This document shows positions 9,724 to 18,776 of a DNA stretch of 64,000 nucleotides, one piece after another. The notes under the pieces were generated by a model. The model saw nothing but the letters and a program-made list of their open reading frames with translations, ran no database searches and was not told the DNA's origin. This stretch comes from Rheinheimera sp. A13L. GTDB taxonomy: Bacteria; Pseudomonadota; Gammaproteobacteria; Enterobacterales; Alteromonadaceae. How positions within the stretch are numbered: the stretch's first letter is position 1; the number at the start of each line of letters is the position of its first letter. The stretch lies in contig NZ_AFHI01000004.1 of NCBI RefSeq assembly GCF_000217935.1, forward strand, positions 62,001 through 126,000, given 5' to 3'. Made by a program: the position numbers and the translations under genes.

Positions 9724-10599
9724 ATGCTGATGATCTTGAATCAAAATGTAAAACAATTGTTAGTTAAACTGCTTGTGGCAACCACAGCCATAGTCATGGC
9801 AATCGCATTATTTCGATGGGGGCTGTTACCTGCAGTTCAGTGGCTGTTTCAGTTCGAGGAATACACTATAGCTATCATCAGAAGGGCTGGCATCTTTGTG
9901 TCTGTGGTTTTGGCTTATTGGGCTTATGTCAGGTTTTATGAAAGACGGCAGGCCAATGAGCTTCGAATAGCCCCAGTGGCCATTGCTGTCGGAGCTATTT
10001 CTGGTGCGGCCATTATTGCGCTCATCTCCTTGTTTTTGTTTGCTCTTGGTGTGTATGAAATCAAAAGCTATCAGGGCCTCGATCACGCTCTGCTGGGGGT
10101 GGCCGGGGTAATTTTAGTTGCGGCAACTATTGAAGAAATTGTATTCCGTGGAGTGTTGTTTTTGGCGCTGGAAAAAGCCTGGGGCACAGTGTCCGCGCTC
10201 TGGCTGCAGTCGCTTATCTTTTCAGTATTGCATATAGCCAATATGGATTCTCAGATGGGAGTGTCAGAGTTAGTGATGACAGTGATCTCAGGCACTCTGC
10301 TTGGCGCATTCTGGACTTTGATCTTTATTCAGACCCGCAGTATCTGGGTAGTCACGGCCAATCACGCGGCCTGGAACTTTGCCATAGTACTGACAGGTTT
10401 GCCACTTTCAGGTCTGGACGAATGGACAGCTGTCGCTCCCATCGTAAGTACTTATCAGGGGCCTAACTGGTTAAGTGGGGGAGTGGTTGGCCCTGAAGAC
10501 TCTATTATCACAGTAATAGCGGTGACAGGCATCATGATTGGCTTGGCGTTCTGGGCCAAAAAAACAAACAAGTTTGTAAAGCAGGCTTCATGCATTTAA
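9724..10599 (+). CDS. CPBP-family intramembrane glutamic protease
   Basis: Polytopic membrane protein of 291 aa from the CAAX/CPBP (Rce1-like) family. The three catalytic motifs are visible: EEIVFRG (paired Glu and Arg), FSVLHIAN (FxxxH) and NHAAWN (HxxxN). Eight or so hydrophobic segments surround them. Two ATG codons (first and third codon) are possible starts. Substrates of bacterial members are mostly unknown, and nothing nearby suggests a bacteriocin role for this copy, unlike the two CPBP genes near 31-33 kb. Confidence 0.85.
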   Translation: MLMILNQNVKQLLVKLLVATTAIVMAIALFRWGLLPAVQWLFQFEEYTIAIIRRAGIFVSVVLAYWAYVRFYERRQANELRIAPVAIAVGAISGAAIIALISLFLFALGVYEIKSYQGLDHALLGVAGVILVAATIEEIVFRGVLFLALEKAWGTVSALWLQSLIFSVLHIANMDSQMGVSELVMTVISGTLLGAFWTLIFIQTRSIWVVTANHAAWNFAIVLTGLPLSGLDEWTAVAPIVSTYQGPNWLSGGVVGPEDSIITVIAVTGIMIGLAFWAKKTNKFVKQASCI

Positions 10600-10634
10600 T
10601 GGGTAGAAGTGTGAATAAGCGCTTTATCTTTTAA

Positions 10635-10667
10635 GTTGAATACAGTGCTTGTTGCACTCTATTCAAC
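10635..10667. repeat. 33-bp near-perfect palindrome
   Basis: GTTGAATACAGTGC (10635-10648) and GCACTCTATTCAAC (10654-10667) are inverted copies with one mismatch around TTGTT. It overlaps the stop of the HipB-like relic. It could be a bidirectional transcription stop, although neither side has a strong T-run. Confidence 0.5.
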
Positions 10668-10870
10668 TGCGCTGCAGTTCATCAAGCTCTGTGCGCTGGC
10701 GTGGCAGCAAAGCTATCTCCAGCCCCATTAGCTTAAAGTAACACCTCAAGCTATCCAGTCGTGGATTGCCGGTATCATTTTCAATATTGCTGACCACCTG
10801 GCAGCTTAATCCCAGCAAGTGGTAGGCCAGCTGGTTTGTGCAAACCGGCCGAAGTGTGGCTAAACCAGTT
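10663..10870 (-). pseudogene. HipB-like XRE-family repressor relic (C-terminal part)
   Basis: The frame reads QLAYHLLGLS, QVVSNIENDTGNPRLDSL, YFKLMGLEIALLPR. This is the recognition helix and C-terminus of HipB-type helix-turn-helix antitoxins (pattern QLAxxLGLSxxxVSxIENxxGNP). No proper N-terminus or ribosome binding site exists, since the upstream part of the open frame runs through the start of the oppositely oriented DUF6429 gene. No HipA toxin is adjacent. I read it as a truncated leftover of a toxin-antitoxin locus. Confidence 0.55.
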
Positions 10871-10895
10871 TCAGCACACCAAAGTGGAGAAGACC

Positions 10896-11120
10896 ATGGA
10901 TATTGATGAAGAGAAAATAGACGAAGCTGCCCTGGCTTTGCTTTATCTGACCTTGCATGAACAGCGCCGGGCATGGAAGCAACTGGATTGGGATGTGACA
11001 AACCGGCTTTATGAAAAAGGTTTTATCCTAGACCCGATAAGCAAAACAAAATCAGTGGTCTTTACGGATGATGGGCTGAAAAAGGCAGAAGAGCTTTTTA
11101 AAACACTGTTTTGTAAGTAG
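10896..11120 (+). CDS. DUF6429 family protein
   Basis: A 74-aa soluble protein beginning MDIDEEKIDEAALALLYLTL and containing AWKQLDWDVTNRLYEKGFI, a pattern I associate with DUF6429, a small family of unknown function common in proteobacterial accessory regions. The winged-helix-like segment VFTDDGLKKAEELFKTLF closes it. The ATG at 10896 is preceded by GGAG at good spacing. A longer frame from 10836 would read through the HipB relic and is rejected. DNA binding is a guess. Confidence 0.75.
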   Translation: MDIDEEKIDEAALALLYLTLHEQRRAWKQLDWDVTNRLYEKGFILDPISKTKSVVFTDDGLKKAEELFKTLFCK

Positions 11121-11336
11121 ACATCAGCACAGAGATAGCTTTTTGAGGCTTTGGGCGTATCGTAGTGCAATAAGCCAGGCTTGCTCCTGATGATTTATTC
11201 TGTTGGATTAAGCAGTAAAACAGGGAGTTTTGATTTGAACTGCTCAAAGGGCTTGAGTATTGCTTTGGCTGTGTTGGTCGAAGTGTTGCTGTTTTCATTT
11301 TGGTTATTTCGGACAGCTTGTGTGAATCAGCCCCAA

Positions 11337-11369
11337 AAGTTAAAAGGCGCCAGTGGCGCCTTTTAACTT
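11337..11369 (-). terminator. Terminator of the GH13 gene
   Basis: A perfect 15-bp inverted repeat, AAGTTAAAAGGCGCC (11337-11351) and its complement (11355-11369), with an AGT loop. The A/T-rich outer arms give T-runs on both strands, so it may terminate transcription from either side. Confidence 0.8.
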
Positions 11370-11394
11370 AAATATAACTCTCCAGCTCAAACCA

Positions 11395-13326
11395 TCAAAA
11401 CTTCAATACCACAGACTCCAGTGGAGCTAAATCGATTTGCACTGAAGCTTGATCACCTGCCACTTTTAACGAAGCTTTACGTTCAGACAACATATCTTTT
11501 AATTCAATATCGCTGCCGCTCAGCTGCCATTGTTGCAGTAAATCTGCCGGCAGTGTGAGCGCAAAACTAGTGGCTGTAGCTGCAAAGTTGCTGGCTACTA
11601 TCGCTTTGGTTTTATCGTTAAAACGGGCGAAAGCATAGGTTTTATCGGTGTACCCTTTTGTGGTTTTATTCACTGTATGCAGTTCCTGGTAAGCACCGTT
11701 AAATACCGCTTCTGTAGCCGATAAAGTCATTAGTTTTTTATAAAACTCACGCAGTTGTTTTTGCTCGTCCGTCAGTTTTCCACCATCGTATTTACCGTCA
11801 TTCAGCCAGTTTTGATGAGCGGGTACACCAGCGTAATCAAAAATAGTAGTGCGGCTTGGGTCGCCAAAACCTGAATCCAAAGCGCCTGCTTCACCTACTT
11901 CCTGACCAAAATACAGCATAGTTGGAGAGCTGCTGATCAACGCTGACACCACCATAGCGGGTTTGGCTTTATTGGCGTCACCGGCAAATTCAGGGGCGGC
12001 AATACGCTGCTCGTCGTGGTTTTCTAAAAAGTGCAGCATATGGTGTTCAATATCAGCCATACCTTGCTGTACGCTGGCGATAGCATCAGTGCTGCCTGTG
12101 CCTTGCATTACTAATTTCAGGCTGTCGTACATTTCCACTTTGTCGTACAGATAATCCATTTTGCCTAAACGAATGTAGTCGCGGTACAAGGCCGGGTTAT
12201 ACACTTCAGCCAATAAAAAGGCATTTGGGTTCTTCGTTTTAATGCTGGAGTTTAAAAAGCTCCAGAATTCCACCGGCACCATTTCGGCCATATCAAAACG
12301 GAAACCGTCTACGCCTTTATCCAGCCAGTAGAAGGTAATATCACGGAATTTCAGCCAGGAGTTGGGTACGTCTTTGCCTTGCCAGAAGGCGGCGTGTTGC
12401 TGTACTGATTTAGTGGCGTAGTCGGCAGGCAGGCTATCAAAGTCGTAACTGCCGTCTGGTTTGACGCCGTAGTTTACTTTTACGGTTTCATACCAATCGT
12501 TAAAATCCGGCTGAGCCAAACGAGAGCCATTGCCTGTCCATTTCGCCGGGTTTTCTTCAAATTTACCGTCCGCCAATGGATGCGCTTCGCCGCCTAAAGG
12601 TTGATAACCATGTTGTGGTTCAGGTACCTGAAAAGGCTGGCCCACAACGTAATAAAAGTTATTGTCGCGTTTGTATTCAACACTGGTGTCGTCATTGGCA
12701 CCAAAATCTTCAATACCTTCGGGTTTATGCAGTGACTGGTAATGACGTGCCACATGGTTTGGCACTATATCAATAATGACTTTTAACCCTTGTGCATGAG
12801 TGCGGTTGATCAGCGACTGAAATTCTTCCAGTCGTTTGGCCGGGTCTACTGCTAAATCCGGGTTGACGCTGTAATAATCTTTGACCGCATAAGGCGAACC
12901 TGCGCGGCCTTTCACCACATCAGGGTCGTCGTGGCTAATGCCATAAGCACTGTAATCGCGGATCACGGCATGGTGCAAAATGCCTGTGTACCAGACATAG
13001 CTTGCGCCCAGCTCTTTAATGCCTTTGAGCGCCGCCTCATTGATATCGTTAAATTTGCCAACACCGTTTTGTTCAATAGTGCCCCAGGGCTGATTGGTGT
13101 TGTTGCTATTGCCAAACAAGCGGGTGAACATCTGATACACCACAACCTTGCCTGTCTGAGCTTCGGCTTGTGCCGGGGCTGGTTTTTCTGCTGCTTTTTT
13201 GATTTCTGTAGCTGGCGTCTGGTTTTGCACTGGCGCTTTACCGCAGGACGCTAATAAAGCTATAGCCAGAGCACTGAGCAACCAGGCTTTTTGGCGGCTG
13301 CTTTTGGAATAAATAGAAAATTGCAT
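11395..13326 (-). CDS. Secreted GH13 alpha-amylase-family lipoprotein
   Basis: Glycoside hydrolase of 643 aa anchored as a lipoprotein: the signal peptide ends LLAS followed by Cys28. A Pro/Ala/Lys-rich linker (30-58) leads into the TIM barrel. The GH13 conserved regions are all visible: region I DIVPNH (186-191), region II GFRFDMAE with nucleophile Asp345, region III LLAEVYNP with acid/base Glu374, and region IV ENHDE with His437/Asp438. The C-terminal 90 residues form the usual beta domain. The product of action is probably an alpha-glucan or maltodextrin; exact specificity cannot be read. Confidence 0.9.
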   Translation of the reverse strand: MQFSIYSKSSRQKAWLLSALAIALLASCGKAPVQNQTPATEIKKAAEKPAPAQAEAQTGKVVVYQMFTRLFGNSNNTNQPWGTIEQNGVGKFNDINEAALKGIKELGASYVWYTGILHHAVIRDYSAYGISHDDPDVVKGRAGSPYAVKDYYSVNPDLAVDPAKRLEEFQSLINRTHAQGLKVIIDIVPNHVARHYQSLHKPEGIEDFGANDDTSVEYKRDNNFYYVVGQPFQVPEPQHGYQPLGGEAHPLADGKFEENPAKWTGNGSRLAQPDFNDWYETVKVNYGVKPDGSYDFDSLPADYATKSVQQHAAFWQGKDVPNSWLKFRDITFYWLDKGVDGFRFDMAEMVPVEFWSFLNSSIKTKNPNAFLLAEVYNPALYRDYIRLGKMDYLYDKVEMYDSLKLVMQGTGSTDAIASVQQGMADIEHHMLHFLENHDEQRIAAPEFAGDANKAKPAMVVSALISSSPTMLYFGQEVGEAGALDSGFGDPSRTTIFDYAGVPAHQNWLNDGKYDGGKLTDEQKQLREFYKKLMTLSATEAVFNGAYQELHTVNKTTKGYTDKTYAFARFNDKTKAIVASNFAATATSFALTLPADLLQQWQLSGSDIELKDMLSERKASLKVAGDQASVQIDLAPLESVVLKF

Positions 13327-13416
13327 CTTCGTTTGTATCCATGTCGTTTTTCCTTATGCTATCACAGGCCATTGGCACTGAACTCAGGCTGCATACGTTT
13401 GCAGTTGTGGTCAGAC

Positions 13417-13683
13417 TTATTTGGCATCTATGCGTTTTAAGCGCTGGATAAACTGCTCTATATGTTCTTCGTCTTTTGCATCTATATGATATTTTTGATG
13501 AAAACCTAAAGTGACAGTCACCTGATCAGCCATGAAATATAAATCGTAGCCATCAAAGCCGCTGGCGATGGTCATACCATCGAGTTCAAAACCTTTGCCA
13601 AAAGGAGTGTCCACTGGCTTGCCTTGCTGTTCGACTTTGCTGAATACTTTCATCAGCAATTTTGCATCTATTAAGTTTTGCAT
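13417..13683 (-). CDS. Small protein of unknown function (88 aa)
   Basis: The open frame could begin at 13803, but that would overlap the divergent secreted protein gene. The ATG at 13683 has AGGA seven bases upstream and gives MQNLIDAKLLMKVFSKVEQQ. No signal peptide or membrane segment is seen from this start. The region GMTIASGFDGYDLYFMADQVTVTLGFHQKYHID looks like a beta sheet, and the C-terminus is an acidic then basic helix. I do not recognise the family. Confidence 0.6.
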   Translation of the reverse strand: MQNLIDAKLLMKVFSKVEQQGKPVDTPFGKGFELDGMTIASGFDGYDLYFMADQVTVTLGFHQKYHIDAKDEEHIEQFIQRLKRIDAK

Positions 13684-13762
13684 CACATTTCCTGTTGTTG
13701 TGGCGCTTTGCGTTTTTGCCGCTAATAAAGGTATAGTGCGGTGACTAAAAAGGAGTCCACTG

Positions 13763-14362
13763 ATGCACATAACTAAAAAAACACTACTTATCAATACCTT
13801 CACTTTAGCAGCTTGCCTTACGTCTTTATCTGTTGTGGCGGCACCCAGTCCGGCACAGCTGCAGTTTTTTGATCAATTAAAATCGCTTTGTGGTAAAGCT
13901 TTTGCCGGTAAAACCACATTGGATAATCAGCCAAGTGCGGCGTTTAGCGGCGATATGGTGATGCATGTGCGCGATTGCAGCGACACACAAATTCAGGTGC
14001 CTTTTGTAGTGGGTGAAGACCGTTCACGCACCTGGATTATTACTAAAACTGCTGATGGCCTGCAGTTACAGCATCAGCATAAACATGAAGATGGCAGCGA
14101 TGACATCTCTACTATGTACGGTGGCCACACAGCGACTCCTGGCTGGACTGAAGCTCAGAGTTTCCCTGCAGATGATTATTCTAAAAACCTGTTTATCAAA
14201 ACTAAAATGCCACAGTCTATCGGCAACACCTGGCATATGTATTTATACCCTAACGAAAGTTTTAGCTATAGATTAACCCGCGAAGGCCGTGAATTTCGTG
14301 TGGATTTTGATTTAACTAAAGCAGTCGCTTTACCAAAAGCAAACTGGGGCGCGGCTAAATAA
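13763..14362 (+). CDS. Secreted protein of unknown function (199 aa)
   Basis: The N-terminal signal peptide (about residues 1-26, ending VVAA) precedes a single compact domain. Recognisable features are SLCGKAFAGKTT near the mature start, DMVMHVRDCS (two cysteines in total in the mature part), the His-rich LQHQHKHEDGSDDISTMYGGHT and SYRLTREGREFRVDFDL near the end. Similar proteins of unknown function occur in gammaproteobacteria and Bacteroidetes, as far as I recall. Metal or heme binding through the histidines is speculative. Confidence 0.7.
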   Translation: MHITKKTLLINTFTLAACLTSLSVVAAPSPAQLQFFDQLKSLCGKAFAGKTTLDNQPSAAFSGDMVMHVRDCSDTQIQVPFVVGEDRSRTWIITKTADGLQLQHQHKHEDGSDDISTMYGGHTATPGWTEAQSFPADDYSKNLFIKTKMPQSIGNTWHMYLYPNESFSYRLTREGREFRVDFDLTKAVALPKANWGAAK

Positions 14363-14491
14363 GCTGAACGAGCGCCATTTCTCCTTTAACGGGGCAAAAG
14401 CTGCGACCACTGATCTGGTGAGTTGCAGCTGTCTTGGTTAGTATCAAATAGTATTTACTCAAAAACTTAAAAATTATAATCCGGGAGTGTT

Positions 14492-16195
14492 ATGAAACCA
14501 CAATTTTGGTTTTCAGCCACAACGCTGACCATGATGGCCGCTTTAACCTTAACAGCTTGTTCTAAACCAGCTGAACCAGAGCAAAGCGCGACCACTGCAG
14601 CAGTTGAACCAGCCAAAGCCGCCAGTGCTTTGATGGGGACAGAGTTTAACTCAGCGTACAAAGACTACCTAAAAACTCTGGCTTCTGATGAATTTCAGGG
14701 CCGTATGCCTGCCACGCCGGGCGAAGAAAAAACCATTAACTATATCTCAGAGCATTTTAAGCGCATTGGCTTAAAAGGCATTAATGGCGATAGCTACCTG
14801 CAGCCTGTCTCTTTAGTGCGTATTGATCCTAAAGAAGTGTCTGGCATGCAACTGTCGGGCGACAAGCTGAACACAGAGCTGAAATACAAAGAACAAATGA
14901 TGGCCTGGACCACGCAAGTAACGGAGCAGGTTGAAGTCAAAGACAGTGAACTGGTGTTTGTAGGTTACGGCATAGTAGCTCCGGAATACGACTGGAACGA
15001 CTACGAAGGCCTGGATGTCAAAGGTAAAACAGTGGTGATGTTTGTCAACGATCCGGGGTTTGCCACCAAAGATCCAAATCTGTTTAGTGGCAATGCCATG
15101 ACCTATTATGGTCGCTGGACTTATAAGTTTGAAGAAGCGGCCCGTCAGGGGGCAGCTATGGCGCTGGTTATCCATGAAACTGAACCTGCATCTTACGGTT
15201 GGCAGGTTGTAGCAGGAGGGTCACCTACTAAGTTTGATCTGATCAATGCCAATAAAAATATGGACAGATCCAAAGTAGAAGGCTGGCTGACCACTGAATC
15301 AGCTCAGCAACTCTTTGCTTCTATGGGCACTGATATAGACACTATGCGTCAAAAAGCGCTGAGTAAAGACTTTGCAGCAGTGCCAATGGGAGTGAAAGCT
15401 TCGGTTTCGGTGAAAAATAATATCAGCGAACTGACGTCCAATAACGTGATGGGTTATATCGAAGGCTCAGAAAAACCGGATGAAGTGGTGCTTTATATGG
15501 CGCACTGGGATCACTTAGGGATGGATTTCTCCAACCCAAAAGACAAGGTTTTTAATGGTGCGCAGGACAACGCCAGCGGCACGGCCGCCATCATGGCCTT
15601 AGCTGAACATTTTGCGAAAGCGCCTAAACCAAAACGTTCAGTGGCTTTCCTGGCTGTTACGGCTGAAGAGCGTGGTTTATTAGGTTCTGCCTGGTATGCA
15701 CAAAACCCTGTGTTCCCGCTGAACAAAACCGTAGCAGGCATCAATATGGACGTGATGAACGTCTATGGTCCGATGAAAGATATGGTGGTGGTTGGCTATA
15801 ACAACTCAGAGCTGGAAAGCATTCTGACCAAATACACTGAACAGCAGGGCCGTTATGTGGCACCTGAGCCAAGCCCTGAACACGGTTCTTTCTACCGCTC
15901 AGACCACTTCAATCTGGCCAAAGTAGGTGTGCCTATGCTGTACGCTAAAGGTGGCATCGATAGTTTTGAGCATGGTAAAGAGTGGGGCGCCGCTAAGAAA
16001 AAAGAATACAACGTTTGTTGTTACCACAAAGCCGCTGACGAATTTGACGACAGCTGGGATTTACGTGGTGTGCAGCAGGATATGAATGTGTTCTATCAGG
16101 TAGGTAACGAGCTGGCGAACTCTGAACAGTGGCCAAACTGGTTCGAAGGCCGTGAGTTCCGTGCAATTCGCGACGCCTCTTTAGCAGCCAAATAA
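14492..16195 (+). CDS. M28-family zinc metallopeptidase, lipoprotein, with PA domain
   Basis: Exopeptidase-type di-zinc protease of 567 aa. The lipobox LTAC places the lipid anchor at Cys23. A protease-associated insert follows (about residues 150-260: GYGIVAPEYDWNDYEGLDVKGKTV). The zinc ligands can be followed in YMAHWDHLGMD (His), GAQDNASG (Asp), TAEERGLLGS (Glu-Glu), INMDVMN (Asp) and YRSDHFNLAK (His). GGGAG precedes the ATG. It is a paralogue of the gene at 16991 (long identical stretches) and of the tail fragment at 21443, so M28 genes have been tandemly duplicated here. Confidence 0.92.
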   Translation: MKPQFWFSATTLTMMAALTLTACSKPAEPEQSATTAAVEPAKAASALMGTEFNSAYKDYLKTLASDEFQGRMPATPGEEKTINYISEHFKRIGLKGINGDSYLQPVSLVRIDPKEVSGMQLSGDKLNTELKYKEQMMAWTTQVTEQVEVKDSELVFVGYGIVAPEYDWNDYEGLDVKGKTVVMFVNDPGFATKDPNLFSGNAMTYYGRWTYKFEEAARQGAAMALVIHETEPASYGWQVVAGGSPTKFDLINANKNMDRSKVEGWLTTESAQQLFASMGTDIDTMRQKALSKDFAAVPMGVKASVSVKNNISELTSNNVMGYIEGSEKPDEVVLYMAHWDHLGMDFSNPKDKVFNGAQDNASGTAAIMALAEHFAKAPKPKRSVAFLAVTAEERGLLGSAWYAQNPVFPLNKTVAGINMDVMNVYGPMKDMVVVGYNNSELESILTKYTEQQGRYVAPEPSPEHGSFYRSDHFNLAKVGVPMLYAKGGIDSFEHGKEWGAAKKKEYNVCCYHKAADEFDDSWDLRGVQQDMNVFYQVGNELANSEQWPNWFEGREFRAIRDASLAAK

Positions 16196-16206
16196 ACTGA
16201 AAATGG

Positions 16207-16255
16207 GGTCAGATCACATTGTTAACAGTTAACACTGTGATCTGATCCTGTTTTT
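16207..16255 (+). terminator. Terminator after the first M28 gene
   Basis: TCAGATCACA (16209-16218) pairs with TGTGATCTGA (16236-16245), with a second small stem GTTAA/TTAAC inside the loop, and CTGTTTTT follows. The left arm begins GGGGTCAGATC, similar in style to the repeat ends at 21618. Confidence 0.65.
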
Positions 16256-16320
16256 GGCTCTGGTGATTGATGACCTTTCAGATTAAAGTAAGGGCAGACA
16301 TTGCATTCGATTGATATTTA

Positions 16321-16876
16321 ATGAAAAAATTGCTTTTAATCCCTTGCCTGCTCGTGATTTTGCCACTACTTGAAAGCCTGTTTATGGGAAATGCGTTGGG
16401 GTTGCAATGGCACAGCCCACGGCTAATGTATCTGGTTAGTGCTTATCTTGTTCCTGTTAAATTACTGCTGACGCTGGCAGCTTTGGTGTTACTTTCAAGA
16501 GCTGAAGTTCCGGCCTGGTTTAACTACCTGAAAATACCAGTAATGATAGCAGGCACTCTACATAGTGTTATTCTTGCTCTGGTATCTATGGTTTATCTGG
16601 CGTCTGGCGTCTGGTGTCAGTGAACAGTCCGACCGTGAAAACGGCAATATTTATGTTTATACCGTTGATACTGGCGCTATAGGCAAGTCTTATCACTATT
16701 TTTCTTACCTTTGCCGCAATGAGTATGGTTTCTACAGGCTGCAACCCATCGCCAAACTGGACTGGCTGGGAGAATTTAGTTTTTACCAGCATGAGAATTT
16801 ACTGATGATAGAGCATTCCGATCGTTACATGGAGCATGTAAAACAACTGGAGTTAACTGCATTTGGTTGCGAATAA
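16321..16876 (+). pseudogene. Membrane protein gene split by a 7-bp tandem duplication
   Basis: The first frame (16321-16623) encodes three hydrophobic helices and stops at VYLASGVWCQ. A second frame (to 16876) continues with SEQSDRENGNIYVYTVDTG and ends AFGCE. The break falls exactly in three copies of a 7-mer (TCTGGCG, TCTGGCG, TCTGGTG at 16596-16616). Removing one copy restores VYLASGVSEQSDREN in a single frame of about 182 codons. The predicted intact protein has an N-terminal membrane part and a C-terminal soluble part; I do not recognise the family. It sits between the two M28 genes. Confidence 0.75.
16596..16616 (+). repeat. Triplicated heptamer causing a frameshift
   Basis: Two exact and one near-exact copies of TCTGGCG in direct array. 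A unit of 7 bases changes the reading frame with each gain or loss, so this could be a fixed slippage mutation or a phase-switching tract. Confidence 0.8.
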
Positions 16877-16990
16877 GCTACGGTACGCAGATTGTTCAGC
16901 AGGTCATTTATTAACTGACGACAAGGCAGACTTTCGGTTTTGCCTTACATTTAGAGGCCAATGTACCGTGCCTTTTTTAAGGAATACAAC

Positions 16991-18616
16991 ATGAAGAAGA
17001 TATGGAGCATTCTTGCTCTGACCTCTGTATTTGCAGTCTGTGCTGCTGATGAAGCTTTGGTACAAACCGACTTTAACCCTAACTTTTCCGGCTATTTTGA
17101 AAAGTTAGCATCGGATGAAATGCAAGGCCGCGCTCCTGCCACTGAAGGTGAAAAGCGCACTGTGGCTTATCTTGAAACTGAATTTAAACGCTTAGGTTTA
17201 ACCCCTTATAAAAACGGCAGTTACCGTCAGGCTGTGCCTGTGGTGCAAATTGACCCTGTGGCTGTATCGGGCATGACTTTAACAGGGAATAAAACGGCTG
17301 CTACTCTGGGTTACAAAACCGATATGATGGCCTGGTCGACCCGTATGTTGCCGGAGATTAAGCTTGAGAACAGCGAAATGGTGTTTGCCGGTTACGGCAT
17401 AGTGGCACCTGAATACAACTGGAACGATTACAAAGATTTAGATGTAAAAGGCAAAACAGTGGTCGTGCTGGTGAACGACCCGGGTTTTGCCACTCAGGAT
17501 GCCAAACTTTTTACCGGCAATGCCATGACCTATTACGGCCGCTGGACTTACAAATACGAAGAAGCGGCCCGTCAGGGCGCTGCTATGGTGCTGATAGTGC
17601 ACGAAACTGAAGCCGCCAGTTACGGCTGGAACGTCGTTGCTGGCACCAGTCCTATCCGTTTTGAACTGGCCAATGCCAACAACAATATGCACAAAGCCGA
17701 AGTGGAAGGCTGGTTATCGCTGGACGCCGCCGAGCGTTTATTTGCCGCCAATGGCAGCAGCTTAAAACAGATGAAAGAGCGAGCCTTAAAGCCAGACTTT
17801 AAAGCTATACCACTGAATGCCAAAGCCAGCATCAGTATCAAAAACAACCTGCGCGAAATTGATTCCAATAACGTCATAGGTTTTATTCCGGGCAGTAAAA
17901 AGCCGGATGAAGCTGTCATTTATATGGCGCACTGGGACCATTTTGGTCTGGATTTCAGCCGCAGCGACGACAAAATTTTTAACGGCGCACAAGACAATGC
18001 GGGCGGTGTAGCTGCTTTATTAGCGCTGGCTGAAAAGTTTAAGCAAGGTCCGGCACCAGAACGTTCAGTCGCCTTTCTTGCTGTTACAGTGGAAGAGCGT
18101 GGCTTGTTGGGCTCTGCCTGGTATGCCGAAAATCCGTTGTTTCCGATGAATAAAACAGTGGCCGGTATCAATATGGATATTATGAATGTGTATGGTCCTA
18201 TGCGTGACGTGATGGTGTTTGGTTACGGCAGCTCAGAGCTGGAGCCTATACTGGATAAATACGCTAAAAAACAAAACCGTTATATTGCCCCAGAACCTAC
18301 ACCACAGGATGGTTTTTATTACCGTTCAGACCACTTTAATCTGGCGAAAAAAGGTGTGCCTATGCTGTACGCCCGTGGTGGTATTGACAGCATGGCTCAT
18401 GGTAAAGACTGGGGCCTGCAGCAACGTAAAAACTATGTCACAAATTACTACCACAAGGTCAATGACGAGTTTGATCCCAAGTGGGATTTACGGGGTTCAC
18501 AACAGGATTTATTTCTGTTTTATCAGGTAGGCTTAGAAGTGGCGAACAGCCAAAGTTGGCCCAACTGGTTGCCTGGTAAAGAATTTAAAGCAATCAGGGA
18601 TAAATCATTGCAGTAG
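16991..18616 (+). CDS. M28-family zinc metallopeptidase, second paralogue
   Basis: Close paralogue of the preceding M28 peptidase with the same order of PA domain and catalytic motifs: YMAHWDHFGLDF, GAQDNAGG, TVEERGLLGS, INMDIMN and YRSDHFNLAK. The ATG at 16991 is chosen because AAGGA precedes it and a secretion signal (MKKIWSILALTSVFAVCAA) starts there; an in-frame ATG at 16961 lacks these. No clear lipobox is seen, so this copy may be periplasmic rather than lipid-anchored. It ends in KEFKAIRDKSLQ, the stretch repeated in the fragment at 21443. Confidence 0.92.
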   Translation: MKKIWSILALTSVFAVCAADEALVQTDFNPNFSGYFEKLASDEMQGRAPATEGEKRTVAYLETEFKRLGLTPYKNGSYRQAVPVVQIDPVAVSGMTLTGNKTAATLGYKTDMMAWSTRMLPEIKLENSEMVFAGYGIVAPEYNWNDYKDLDVKGKTVVVLVNDPGFATQDAKLFTGNAMTYYGRWTYKYEEAARQGAAMVLIVHETEAASYGWNVVAGTSPIRFELANANNNMHKAEVEGWLSLDAAERLFAANGSSLKQMKERALKPDFKAIPLNAKASISIKNNLREIDSNNVIGFIPGSKKPDEAVIYMAHWDHFGLDFSRSDDKIFNGAQDNAGGVAALLALAEKFKQGPAPERSVAFLAVTVEERGLLGSAWYAENPLFPMNKTVAGINMDIMNVYGPMRDVMVFGYGSSELEPILDKYAKKQNRYIAPEPTPQDGFYYRSDHFNLAKKGVPMLYARGGIDSMAHGKDWGLQQRKNYVTNYYHKVNDEFDPKWDLRGSQQDLFLFYQVGLEVANSQSWPNWLPGKEFKAIRDKSLQ

Positions 18617-18636
18617 TGATTTGTTTTTGTTGATGA

Positions 18637-18661
18637 AAACCGGCTTTAGAGCCGGTTTTTT
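18637..18661 (+). terminator. Terminator of the second M28 gene
   Basis: AAACCGGC and GCCGGTTT form an 8-bp stem around TTTAGA and run into a T7 tract. A mutated copy of this terminator stands at 21510-21535 behind the M28 tail fragment. Confidence 0.9.
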
Positions 18662-18776
18662 GTCTGTGTTTTATAAAAGTCGACGTGATTTGAAGTTGAA
18701 ACTAAGTCAATATATCGTTAACTTTACGCCACAGATATCTGTAAGTTAGCGGATTATCAAAATCAAAGAGGGTTTT

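Noticed and set aside
9724-10599. CPBP gene as part of a bacteriocin system
   Set aside because: It carries the protease motifs, but no precursor peptide or exporter lies nearby, so only the copies at 31-33 kb are considered for that role.
11098-11366. Short frames on both strands between the DUF6429 and GH13 genes
   Set aside because: Low-complexity translations without start signals; the plus-strand one runs through the terminator at 11337-11369.
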